Source: UBA2357 sp041916775 (GTDB lineage: Bacteria; Pseudomonadota; Gammaproteobacteria; Burkholderiales; Rhodocyclaceae). Taken from it: a DNA stretch of 64,000 nucleotides. Positions 53,710-61,949 of the stretch are shown piece by piece. The position numbers and the translations under genes are program-made. The stretch covers positions 1 to 64,000 of the forward strand of contig JAYRYZ010000016.1 of NCBI GenBank assembly GCA_041916775.1, read 5' to 3'. Within the stretch, counting starts at the first letter, position 1, and each line of letters opens with the position of its first letter. The notes under the pieces are model-generated. The model was given only the letters and a program-made list of their open reading frames with translations. It had not been told where the DNA came from and made no database searches.

Positions 53710-55566
53710 ATGCTGGGCATGAACCTTATCAATCTGGTCTGGCCGATGATGGCCGCCACCAGCCTTACCCTGGCGGTGATTTTCCTGTTTGTCTGGAGCC
53801 GCCTCCGATCGCAACGGGATTATCTCGCGTTCGCCGTCTTCGCAATCTGTGTGTGCGCCTACACGCTCGGCGAACTGTTCCTGATGCGCGCCGGGAGCCC
53901 CGGACAATACAGCGATGTGTTGCGCTTGATGATGTTCGTGGTCCCGATCGGCGAGATCAGCCTCGCCGCCTTCATACGCTGGCATCTCAAAGGTGGGCGT
54001 GCCTGGCTCTTCTGGTCGATCTGTGTCCTGCGCGCCATTGGTATCCCGATCAACTTCGTATCCGAGGGCAACCTCGTATTCGCCGAGATCACCGCGCTCG
54101 AACAGATCGCCGCATTCGGAGACGACCGCATCGCGATGCCGGTCGGTGTTCTGGTGGATTTCCACTGGTTGCTCAACAACCTTCCGGATCTGCTGCTGCT
54201 CATCTTCATTGTGGATACCTCGATCTCGGCATGGCGGCATGAGGATCCCTTGGTGCGCCGGCGCGCGTTGCTGGCGGGGGGCGGAAGTGCGTTCTTCTTT
54301 CTCGTTGCGGCGGGGCACGCGACGCTGTTCCATCTTGGAGTGGTCCCGCCACCCTATCTGATCGGATTCTGTTTTCTCGGTATCGTGCTGGCGATGTCGT
54401 GTCAGCTCGGGTTCGACGTGTTCAGGTCGGTACAGCTTGCCATCCGCTTGAAGGAGAGCGAGCAGCGCACCGAGCTCGCCGTTCACTCTGCGCAGCTCTG
54501 CTTGTGGGAGTGGGATCTCGGCAAGGATGTGTTCTGGGCGAACGATATCGGCTATGCGATGTTCGCGTTCACCCAGGGCGAACATGTCAACTTCGCGCGC
54601 TTCCTCAATCGCGTTCACCCCGAGGATCGGGCTGCGGTCTCGCGCGCTGTCACTACGGCCATAGAGGCCTCGCAGCGATACGAGACGACCTACCGGGTTC
54701 TTTTGCCCGGGGGCGAAATCCGCTGGGTGCAAGCCTGTGGAACGGTGGTTCGCGGTGCGGATGGCCAGTCGGACAAGATGCTCGGGGTGGTGGCCGACAT
54801 CACGGAGCGCAAACGCAGCGAGGCGCGAAATCGCGAGATTGAGCAGGCTGCCGCGAAGCAACGCGACGAGCTCGCGCACCTGTCCCGTGTTGCCATGTTG
54901 GGCGAGCTGTCGGGCGCCCTGGCGCATGAGCTGAACCAGCCGTTGGCTTCCATCCTCAGCAATGCCCAGGCCGCCCAGTTGTTCCTGGCGCGCGGTGCGG
55001 CGAAGCTCGACGAGCTGGGGCCGATCCTCAACGACATCATCGAAGCGGATCGGCGCGCGGGTGACATCATCTGGCGGCTGCGCCTGATGCTGAAGAAGGA
55101 AGATTCGACCCGTGAGGCGCTGGACATCAACGAGGTGGTCACGGACATCCTGCGGATGACACGTAGCGACACGGTCGCCCGGGGGATAGAGATTTTGCTC
55201 GAGCTTTCGACCGAACTGCCTCTCGTGCGTGGCGACAAGGTGCAACTGCAGCAGGTCTTCCTCAACCTGCTCAACAATGCGTGCGATGCGATCGAAGGTG
55301 GTTGCGAACCGCTTGCCCTGACCGTCCGCAGTGTGGCCGGGCCTCTCGGTGTCATGGTGTCGGTCGCGGATCGAGGGACGGGTATCTCGCCCGATCTCGC
55401 GGACCGGATATTCGACCCCTTCGTGACCACCAAGAAGCATGGCATGGGGCTGGGCTTGTCGATCTGCCGCACCATCATGCTTGCGCACGGCGGCAAGCTC
55501 TGGGCCGAACCGCGGGCAGGAGGCGGTTCGGTGTTCTGCTTCTCATTGCCGCCCCTGCAAGGCTGA
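53710..55566 (+). CDS. Seven-helix PAS sensor histidine kinase
   Basis: About 618 residues. An N-terminal membrane module of about seven helices (about 1-255) is followed by a PAS domain (about 275-375, LCLWEWDLGKDVFW, WVQACGTVV), HisKA with GALAHELNQPLASILSNAQA and HATPase with NLLNNACDAIEGG, DRGTGIS and GMGLGLSICRT. HELNQPL is the FixL/DctB-type H-box, normally paired with FixJ-type regulators. ATG at 53710 is chosen since GGAGG lies 12 bases upstream; a GTG at 53659 and ATG at 53719 are alternatives. The ligand is unknown. Confidence 0.82.
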   Translation: MLGMNLINLVWPMMAATSLTLAVIFLFVWSRLRSQRDYLAFAVFAICVCAYTLGELFLMRAGSPGQYSDVLRLMMFVVPIGEISLAAFIRWHLKGGRAWLFWSICVLRAIGIPINFVSEGNLVFAEITALEQIAAFGDDRIAMPVGVLVDFHWLLNNLPDLLLLIFIVDTSISAWRHEDPLVRRRALLAGGGSAFFFLVAAGHATLFHLGVVPPPYLIGFCFLGIVLAMSCQLGFDVFRSVQLAIRLKESEQRTELAVHSAQLCLWEWDLGKDVFWANDIGYAMFAFTQGEHVNFARFLNRVHPEDRAAVSRAVTTAIEASQRYETTYRVLLPGGEIRWVQACGTVVRGADGQSDKMLGVVADITERKRSEARNREIEQAAAKQRDELAHLSRVAMLGELSGALAHELNQPLASILSNAQAAQLFLARGAAKLDELGPILNDIIEADRRAGDIIWRLRLMLKKEDSTREALDINEVVTDILRMTRSDTVARGIEILLELSTELPLVRGDKVQLQQVFLNLLNNACDAIEGGCEPLALTVRSVAGPLGVMVSVADRGTGISPDLADRIFDPFVTTKKHGMGLGLSICRTIMLAHGGKLWAEPRAGGGSVFCFSLPPLQG

Positions 55567-55645
55567 AAATCGGACGAAGGGGCTGCGTGGTATCGGCCAG
55601 CGCGGTTCCAGCCCATCGGCCGGGCGAGAGTGCCTGCGTCGCCGA

Positions 55646-55663
55646 GTAGGACCAAGGTCTCAT
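55646..55663 (+). promoter_or_regulatory. Shared 18-bp operator, copy 3 (sulfatase gene)
   Basis: GTAGGACCAAGGTCTCAT, the least symmetric copy, 112 bp before the sulfatase ATG. CATAAC begins exactly 20 bp downstream at 55684. Confidence 0.6.
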
Positions 55664-55774
55664 TTCTCGCCAATCCCCCCGGACATAACGTTCACCTCGA
55701 TGCTTGGGGCGCGCTGTCGCGCCGTCCCTGCATAGAGGTCCGTCGAGGGCCGACTTTGACGCAAGGAGAGAACA

Positions 55775-57511
55775 ATGAACGTTACCCAGGAGAAACCCCA
55801 GCGACTCCGCGGCAGGGGCAGGAGAGGGCTGAAGCTGTGCGCGGGCCTGCTGATTTCGGCGGGCCTCGCGTTGTTGCCCGGCATTCCGGCTGCGGTTGCG
55901 GCTGACGCCCCCGCGCGCCCGAATGTGTTGCTGATCGTCGTGGATGACATGGGCTATTCCGACATCGGCGCATTCGGCGGAGAAATCGACACCCCGAACA
56001 TCGACGGTCTCGCGAAGCGCGGCATGAGCGCCACGAACTTCTACGTGGGGCCCACCTGCTCGCCGACCCGGTCGATGCTGCTCACCGGCACTGATAACCA
56101 TGTGGCGGGCTTTGGCAACATGTCGGAGTACCTGGGGCCGAAGCAGAAGGGCCAGCCCGGTTACGAAGGGCATCTCAACCAGCGGGTGACCAGTCTCGCC
56201 AGCGTCATGCGTGACGCGGGCTATCACACCTACATGGCAGGCAAATGGCACCTCGGCGAGGAGAAGGGCAGTTGGCCGGCCGACAAGGGCTTCGAGCGCG
56301 ACTTCACCCTGATGCAAGGCGGTGGCAGCCACTGGTCGGACATGGGCTATCCCAATCCGCAGCATCCGACGCTGACCTTCACCCGCAACGGCGAACTGCT
56401 GGACAAGCTGCCCGACGGGCACTTCTCGACCGCCGCGTTCAGCGACTTCATCCTCCAGTCGATCGACGAAAACAAGGCGGACGGCAAGCCTTTCTTCGCC
56501 TATCTGTCCTACCAGGCGGTGCACAGCCCCTTCGCCTTGCCGGACGACTGGATCGACAAGTACAAGGGCCGCTATGACAAGGGCTACGATGCCCTGCGTG
56601 CCGAGCGCCATGAGCGGATGAAGGCGCTCGGACTGGTTGGCGCCAACGCCGTACTCGCGCCGCGCATGCCCAACGTGCCGGCATGGGACAGCCTCACGCC
56701 CGAGCAGAAGAAGATCTCTGCGCGGAAGATGGAGGTCTACGCCGCCATGATGGAGAACACAGACCATCACATCGGGCGGGTGCTGGGGCATCTGAAGGAT
56801 AGCGGGAAGCTCGACAACACCGTGGTCCTGTTCATGTCCGACAACGGTGCCGAGCCGGTCGAACTGCTGGCGCTCGCCGCATCCGTCGACCCCAAGATGC
56901 GCGAATGGCTGGAGAAGAACTGGGACACCAAGCCCGAGAACTGCGGCCGCAAGATGTCGGTATGCGACTACGGCGCCGCCTGGGCACAGGTCGGCTCCAC
57001 GCCCTACGACTACTTCAAGCACTACACCGCCGAGGGCGGCATCCGCTCCCCCCTGATCGTGGCGGGTCCGCAGGTCGATGCGCGCGGCCAGTTCTCGAAT
57101 GCGGTCATGCACGTCACCGACGTCGTGCCGACCGTGCTCGCGCTGACCGGTGTCCGCCACCCCGTTGAATCCGGCACGTCCGGACTCGCGCCCCTGACCG
57201 GGAAGTCCATGCTGCCGGTGCTCTCCGCGAAGGCGCAGAGCATCCGCAGCGACCAGGACTGGATCGGCTGGGAGCTCTTCGGCAACCGTGCGCTGCGCCA
57301 GGGTGACTGGAAGATCCGGTCGATCCTCAAGGCTGCGGGTGGATCCGGTGAGTGGGCCCTCTTCAACCTCAAGGACGACCCCACCGAGCAGCGTGACCTT
57401 GCCCAGACCGAGCCCGCCAAGCTCAAGGTGATGACCGCCCTGTGGGACCAGTACGCGCAGCAGAGCGGCGTCATTCTCACCGGCGACGGCCCCTTCCAGA
57501 GCAAGAAGTGA
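55775..57511 (+). CDS. Secreted type I arylsulfatase
   Basis: 578 residues with a twin-basic N-region and signal peptide (about 1-43), then a sulfatase fold. The formylglycine site is CSPTR with Cys95, followed by SMLLTG. Metal residues include Asp57-58 (VVDDMG) and DNGAEP. KWHLGE and EGGIRSPLIV are family hallmarks. It hydrolyses sulfate esters in the periplasm. No formylglycine-generating enzyme gene is in the window. The next gene follows by 44 bp. Confidence 0.88.
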   Translation: MNVTQEKPQRLRGRGRRGLKLCAGLLISAGLALLPGIPAAVAADAPARPNVLLIVVDDMGYSDIGAFGGEIDTPNIDGLAKRGMSATNFYVGPTCSPTRSMLLTGTDNHVAGFGNMSEYLGPKQKGQPGYEGHLNQRVTSLASVMRDAGYHTYMAGKWHLGEEKGSWPADKGFERDFTLMQGGGSHWSDMGYPNPQHPTLTFTRNGELLDKLPDGHFSTAAFSDFILQSIDENKADGKPFFAYLSYQAVHSPFALPDDWIDKYKGRYDKGYDALRAERHERMKALGLVGANAVLAPRMPNVPAWDSLTPEQKKISARKMEVYAAMMENTDHHIGRVLGHLKDSGKLDNTVVLFMSDNGAEPVELLALAASVDPKMREWLEKNWDTKPENCGRKMSVCDYGAAWAQVGSTPYDYFKHYTAEGGIRSPLIVAGPQVDARGQFSNAVMHVTDVVPTVLALTGVRHPVESGTSGLAPLTGKSMLPVLSAKAQSIRSDQDWIGWELFGNRALRQGDWKIRSILKAAGGSGEWALFNLKDDPTEQRDLAQTEPAKLKVMTALWDQYAQQSGVILTGDGPFQSKK

Positions 57512-57555
57512 GCGGCACCGGAGCGTATGTGCAGAACCAGAAAGGAGCAACAGAT

Positions 57556-58344
57556 ATGAGCAGAACTTCGAAGACCCGGCTGTCCATCGCGGCAGTCGGC
57601 TTGGTCGTCGCGCTCGGGCCGCTCGGCCCGGCGCAGGCCGCCGATGACTGGAGCTTTGCATTCACCCCCTACCTGTGGGCGGCTGGGATGAAGGGCGATG
57701 CGGAGGCGGGCAATCTGCCCCGGACCCGGGTTGACATGCAGTTCACCGACATCATGGACACGCTCGATTTCGGCCTGATGGGACAGTTCGAGGCGAGAAA
57801 GGACCGCTGGGGACTGATGTTCGACGCGATCTACATGAAACTGTCGGACTCCGCTGTAGCATCCAGGACCGGCCCGAACGGTATCGTGTCGCTCGACGTC
57901 AATGCCAAGGCGCAGATTGCGCAGAGCGTACTCGCCGGCGCCGTGGCCTACCGGGTGCTGGAGGTCGATACCGCAGTGGATGTCTTCGGCGGTCTGCGCT
58001 ACACCAACCTCGATATCGACGCCAAGGTCGATGCGGGTCTCTTCGGTCTCAGCGGGCAGGTCAATCGCCATGGCGACAAGGACTGGGTGGATCCGTACAT
58101 CGGGTTCCGGGTTCAGCATCCGTTGGCCGAGCGCTGGACGCTCGTTGGGCTCGCCGACGTCGGTGGCTTCGGCGTCGGTGCGGATTCGACCTGGCAGGTG
58201 TCGCTCGGCGCGATCTACGAGGTTTCGGAAAGCACGTCGGCGACTTTCGGGTACCGCTACTACAAGGTCGATTACGACGAGGGTGACTTTCTGTACAACA
58301 TGGAGAGCGATGGGCTCTACGTGGGCATGACCTTCCACTTCTAG
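57556..58344 (+). CDS. Outer-membrane beta-barrel protein
   Basis: 262 residues with signal peptide (IAAVGLVVALGPLGPAQA) and alternating strands such as WSFAFTPYLWAAGMKGDAE, DFGLMGQFEARKDRWGLMFD and a terminal aromatic GLYVGMTFHF. It is a conserved hypothetical porin-like family. AAAGGAG lies 8 bases upstream. Likely in one operon with the sulfatase. Confidence 0.75.
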   Translation: MSRTSKTRLSIAAVGLVVALGPLGPAQAADDWSFAFTPYLWAAGMKGDAEAGNLPRTRVDMQFTDIMDTLDFGLMGQFEARKDRWGLMFDAIYMKLSDSAVASRTGPNGIVSLDVNAKAQIAQSVLAGAVAYRVLEVDTAVDVFGGLRYTNLDIDAKVDAGLFGLSGQVNRHGDKDWVDPYIGFRVQHPLAERWTLVGLADVGGFGVGADSTWQVSLGAIYEVSESTSATFGYRYYKVDYDEGDFLYNMESDGLYVGMTFHF

Positions 58345-58388
58345 CAGGGCTTCATTCCGCCGGGCCGGCTGTGTGCTACCCGGCGCCA

Positions 58389-58418
58389 CGTCTTGCGCGG
58401 GCCTGCCCGTGCAAGACG
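58389..58418. terminator. Long hairpin between convergent genes
   Basis: CGTCTTGCGCGGGC pairs with GCCCGTGCAAGACG across a 2-base loop (14 bp with one G-U). It separates the plus-strand outer-membrane gene and the minus-strand ion-channel gene, and may terminate both. No U-run. Confidence 0.6.
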
Positions 58419-58435
58419 ACTTCGCGACGGCTCAC

Positions 58436-59443
58436 TCATATTGCAAGTGCAATGAGCATGAGCATTGCCACGAACGTCATCGGATAGGCGATTCTCGCGA
58501 CCCGCACAAGTCTCGCTGCTGCATCGGAGCGGCCCTTTCGCAGCAATATCGCGTCAATGGTCACTTGAATGACGGTCGCGAACACCATCATCATCGACAG
58601 GAGAATGAACGCGTCGAGTCGCGTGATGTAGGGAACCAGCGGCAGCGACTGGCCAATGGAGTAGCGGTAGGCGACCATCGTCAGCATCGAGGTGACGGCG
58701 ACCGAGATGTTCGTGGCGATCGTATCCGGCCCCAGCCAGAAGCAGATCCACGACATCGCGACGATCAGACACACCGGGAGCAGGACCTTGAACAGGAAGG
58801 ATTCCCAGTGTCTTTGCATCGTCAGCGTCAGCTTCATGGCAGCCATGCCCGAGCCGCCCGGCGTGGCGGCAAAGCGCGTGGGTTCGACGTTCCAGTGCAG
58901 CATGGTCCAGTCGGGAATCGACAGTGTGGGCGAGACCCCGGACTTCACCTCTCCGGCGGAAAGCGGGACCAGCTGGACCTCGTCGCTACCGTATCCGGCA
59001 GCAACGATCGGAATGTTCAGCACCTGCTGGTCGAAGGGAAACTTGCGGAGCGCGAGCGGCTGCAGGAACCAGCCCCAGTAGCGTTGTTTGAGGATGACCT
59101 CGCCGTTGCCGGAGATGTCCACCGACAGCGGAAAGGTCGTCCACGAGCGTTGAAGGTTGGCGATCTGAAGCTGGGGATGCCAGATCTGATCGAGCGTCCG
59201 TTTGATGGTCTTGCGCCCGTGTGCCAGGCCCGGATCGCGCCAGCGCGCCTCGAGATACACGCTGCCGGTGAAGGTCTGCTCGGAAGAGGCGATGTGGTCG
59301 ATATCGAGAATGTAGATCGCGACCCTCACGATCGTCGGCCCGCCGTCCGGCGTCGGACGTGCTGCGCCCACCTGGGCCCAGATCTCTGAGGGGAGTCCGG
59401 CAAGCACCAACAGGGTCAGCATGGCTGCCCACGTGGTGCGCAT
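58436..59443 (-). CDS. Pentameric ligand-gated ion channel (pLGIC) homologue
   Basis: About 335 residues with a signal peptide (AMLTLLVLAGLPSEIWAQ), an extracellular ligand-binding beta-sandwich (about 25-220) and four membrane helices (FLFKVLLPVCLIVAMSWICF, SVAVTSMLTMVAYRYS, LDAFILLSMMMVFATVIQVT, ARIAYPMTFVAMLMLIALAI). The Pro-loop FPFDQQVLNI stands where eukaryotic receptors have the Cys-loop, as in GLIC and ELIC. It forms a pentameric ion channel of unknown ligand. Start uncertain: ATG at 59443 gives a clean signal peptide; ATG at 59503 would be longer. It lies downstream of the DUF2950 gene. Confidence 0.82.
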   Translation of the reverse strand: MRTTWAAMLTLLVLAGLPSEIWAQVGAARPTPDGGPTIVRVAIYILDIDHIASSEQTFTGSVYLEARWRDPGLAHGRKTIKRTLDQIWHPQLQIANLQRSWTTFPLSVDISGNGEVILKQRYWGWFLQPLALRKFPFDQQVLNIPIVAAGYGSDEVQLVPLSAGEVKSGVSPTLSIPDWTMLHWNVEPTRFAATPGGSGMAAMKLTLTMQRHWESFLFKVLLPVCLIVAMSWICFWLGPDTIATNISVAVTSMLTMVAYRYSIGQSLPLVPYITRLDAFILLSMMMVFATVIQVTIDAILLRKGRSDAAARLVRVARIAYPMTFVAMLMLIALAI

Positions 59444-59540
59444 GTTCGGGAACGCCGCGCACAGGCGCCGCGCGCCCGGAACGGACAGGCGCCCGGCGCG
59501 CATGAAGAAGTGGGGCGTTCCGCGCCGGGTTGACGTTTGC

Positions 59541-60509
59541 CTATTGATCAACCCGACGCCAACTCCGGTCGGGGTTGTATGTCGTCACCCCAGCAGCGAT
59601 ACCCGTCGTGTCGGGGCCGAGGTCTTGCTCGTAAACGATGCCGTCCGGGCCGACGATGAAGCTCATGATGCCGGACACGCGATAGCTGGCCGGATAGGCG
59701 AGCAGCGCGAAGCCGCCGATCATCCGCCCGCCGGCGACGTATTCGTAGGCCCCACCGGGCGCGTCCGCACCCTGGCCGGTCAGGATGCGGTAGTAGTAGC
59801 CGTGATAGGCGGTGGGCGTTGTCGTGGCGGCGTCGTGCCCCGGGTAGCCTTCCTTTGCAGCGTCGGCGAAAAGCGGACCCAGGGGGCTTTGCGCTTCGCC
59901 CTCGGTTGTCTGCCAGTACAGGCCGTCACGGTTGCCGGGTGTGCTGCGAAGCTTCATCGCGTAGGACCGCGCGCCGCTTCCGTCCCGGTCCTCTGATGCG
60001 TACTCCCGTTGGGCGTCGACATAGGTCAGCATCACCTGGATCGTCGACAGTTCGTTGCGGCCGATGCGCCGGTTGACCATTTCGTCTTCGCCCGCGGCGG
60101 TGTCGAAGTACCAGCCTTGCGGTCCCCGCACGATGGGCACCGGAAGAGGCCAGCCGTCCTTGCCGATCTCGAGGACCGCGCGGGCGTCGCCGCTGAGTGT
60201 GATCCTGTGGGACTCGTCGAACGAGGCGAGGAAGGTGGCGCGCGCCTGCTTGTCGGCCACCGCGTCGCCGGAAGCGAGTAGACGGTCGGCATCGGCGCCG
60301 AGCACTACCGTGAGCTCGGCGATGCTGTCGTTCTTCAGCCCGGCGACCAGCGCTTCGATCGCGGCCTCGGGTGAGCCGAAAAGTGTCTGCCCGGCCAAGG
60401 ACGGCGCGGTCGTGCCGAGCAACAGGATCGTCCCCGCGCATGCGCCGGCAATACGGCGCAGCGCGAGAAATGGGGTTCCGTTCAGTGCAGCCAAGTTCGT
60501 CTCCTTCAT
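59541..60509 (-). CDS. DUF2950 secreted protein
   Basis: 322 residues with a signal peptide (RIAGACAGTILLLGTTAPSLAG) and the DUF2950 body: FGSPEAAIEALVAGLKND, WYFDTAAGEDEMVNRRIG, YHGYYYRILTGQG and SFIVGPDGIVYEQDLG. Function unknown. DUF2950 genes commonly accompany DUF3300 genes, as here (28 bp apart). Confidence 0.82.
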   Translation of the reverse strand: MKETNLAALNGTPFLALRRIAGACAGTILLLGTTAPSLAGQTLFGSPEAAIEALVAGLKNDSIAELTVVLGADADRLLASGDAVADKQARATFLASFDESHRITLSGDARAVLEIGKDGWPLPVPIVRGPQGWYFDTAAGEDEMVNRRIGRNELSTIQVMLTYVDAQREYASEDRDGSGARSYAMKLRSTPGNRDGLYWQTTEGEAQSPLGPLFADAAKEGYPGHDAATTTPTAYHGYYYRILTGQGADAPGGAYEYVAGGRMIGGFALLAYPASYRVSGIMSFIVGPDGIVYEQDLGPDTTGIAAGVTTYNPDRSWRRVDQ

Positions 60510-60537
60510 TCCGTCGCCAGGGGCTCAACCATTAAGC

Positions 60538-61716
60538 TCAGTTTCGGCGCAGGCCTCTGTCCGGCCCCACCATCTCGGCCGCCGTGCGGCTGCGCGCACC
60601 CCTGTCGGCATGAGCGCGTGCCTCGGCCCCGCCGACACCTTGCCGGTCGAGCATCCGGTTCGCGCTCGCTGCGGAGCCGGGACGCTCGAACCGCGTTTCG
60701 TCCGGATTGCTTGCCCGGGCCGTGCGCTCCGGCGCCGGCCCGGCCCGCCCGGCCGCAGCTGCGCCCGTCCGCGCCTCGGGCGCTGCGTGCCCGCGATAGG
60801 TCTGGCGGTCCCTGGAGCCGGCAACATGGCCATCCGGACGATAGCGTTGTGCGACGCTTGCGCTGTGGTAGGGCACGCCGCGGCGATGATCGACGTCGTG
60901 TCGCCAGGCGCCCTTCGCGGGCAGGTTGGTGATGTTGGTGCGATGGACGTGCTTGTGGAAGTGGATGTTTCTGTCCACGTCGATGTCGATCTCGCCTCTG
61001 TTCCAGTCGGCCGAGCCCCAGGCATAACCCCACGCGAGGCCGAGGATGATGCCGGCGCCGAAGCCGTAGCGGGGCGCGGCCACGTAGCCGGGCGGATAGT
61101 AGTAATAGGGGGGGTAGGCCGTGTAAGGCCAGGTACCGTACACGACGACCGGGTCGTAGACGGGCACGTACACGGTCGTGGTGCTGGCAGGTTCGATGAT
61201 GATGACGTTCTCCCGCACCACCACGGTCTGCTCGGGGCTCGACTTCAGATAGCCCGCAGCCTGTGCCTTGGCGCGCAGGCGCTGGATGGCGGCGAACAGT
61301 TCGCGCGGCTGGGCGAGAAACGCATCGCCGAGCTTCTGCGTCCATTCGAGCTGGCTGCTCATCATGAGCAAGGCCTGCGGAAAGTTCGCCAGCGACTTCA
61401 CGCTCGGATCCCAGGGTTGCGCATCGAGCTGGCGGGCGAGTGCCTCGCCCTGAAGGTTCTTGTGCTGGGCAACGAAGCGCTCGGCCTGCACGACCTCGAG
61501 CGGATAGGTCGCTGCCATGAGCATCTGCGAGACCAGGCTGTCGGGATAGAGGGCGATGGGTGCCGCCAGCTGCTCGAGCTCTTCCTGCCTGAAACTCGTG
61601 GCGGCCGTCGCCGAGGCCGAAGCGCCCTGCGCGGCGGCCGGCAAGGCGGTCAAGACCGATGTCACAAGCAAGGCCGGCAAAACAAGCACGGCCATCGCTT
61701 CACGCTTCATTCTCAT
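60538..61716 (-). CDS. DUF3300 secreted protein
   Basis: 392 residues: signal peptide (about 1-30), DUF3300 core (about 42-260, LAAPIALYPDSLVSQMLMAA, TYPLEVVQAERFV, TWPYTAYPPYYYYPPGY), then a His/Arg-rich low-complexity tail containing HFHKHVHRTN. Function unknown; probably periplasmic. It is the first gene of a minus-strand operon (DUF3300, DUF2950, pLGIC) with operator copy 4 upstream. Confidence 0.82.
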   Translation of the reverse strand: MRMKREAMAVLVLPALLVTSVLTALPAAAQGASASATAATSFRQEELEQLAAPIALYPDSLVSQMLMAATYPLEVVQAERFVAQHKNLQGEALARQLDAQPWDPSVKSLANFPQALLMMSSQLEWTQKLGDAFLAQPRELFAAIQRLRAKAQAAGYLKSSPEQTVVVRENVIIIEPASTTTVYVPVYDPVVVYGTWPYTAYPPYYYYPPGYVAAPRYGFGAGIILGLAWGYAWGSADWNRGEIDIDVDRNIHFHKHVHRTNITNLPAKGAWRHDVDHRRGVPYHSASVAQRYRPDGHVAGSRDRQTYRGHAAPEARTGAAAAGRAGPAPERTARASNPDETRFERPGSAASANRMLDRQGVGGAEARAHADRGARSRTAAEMVGPDRGLRRN

Positions 61717-61949
61717 CACTATCCCCTCGCTCCTGAACCGGGTGCCGCCCGGGCAGCGTGCGTTTCCCGAGACGTCACCAGAGGTCCACGCTGTATGACC
61801 GTCCGGATGCCCGCCACGGCCCGTCATGCCGGGATGTGGCCAGACCATGTTAGAGGCGTGGCGTACCGGCCAGTATTGGACCAAGGTCCAATTCGACCGC
61901 GCCGACCGCCCCGCAGCCCGCGGCGGCTCCGCGGATGTGGCCGGAACCG
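61717..61949 (-). promoter_or_regulatory. Promoter region of the DUF3300 operon with operator copy 4
   Basis: A 233-bp gap with ATTGGACCAAGGTCCAAT at 61875-61892, the most symmetric of the four operators (all but the central AA). Read on the minus strand, TCTAAC begins exactly 20 bp beyond it (61854-61849), oriented toward the DUF3300 gene. Confidence 0.65.
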
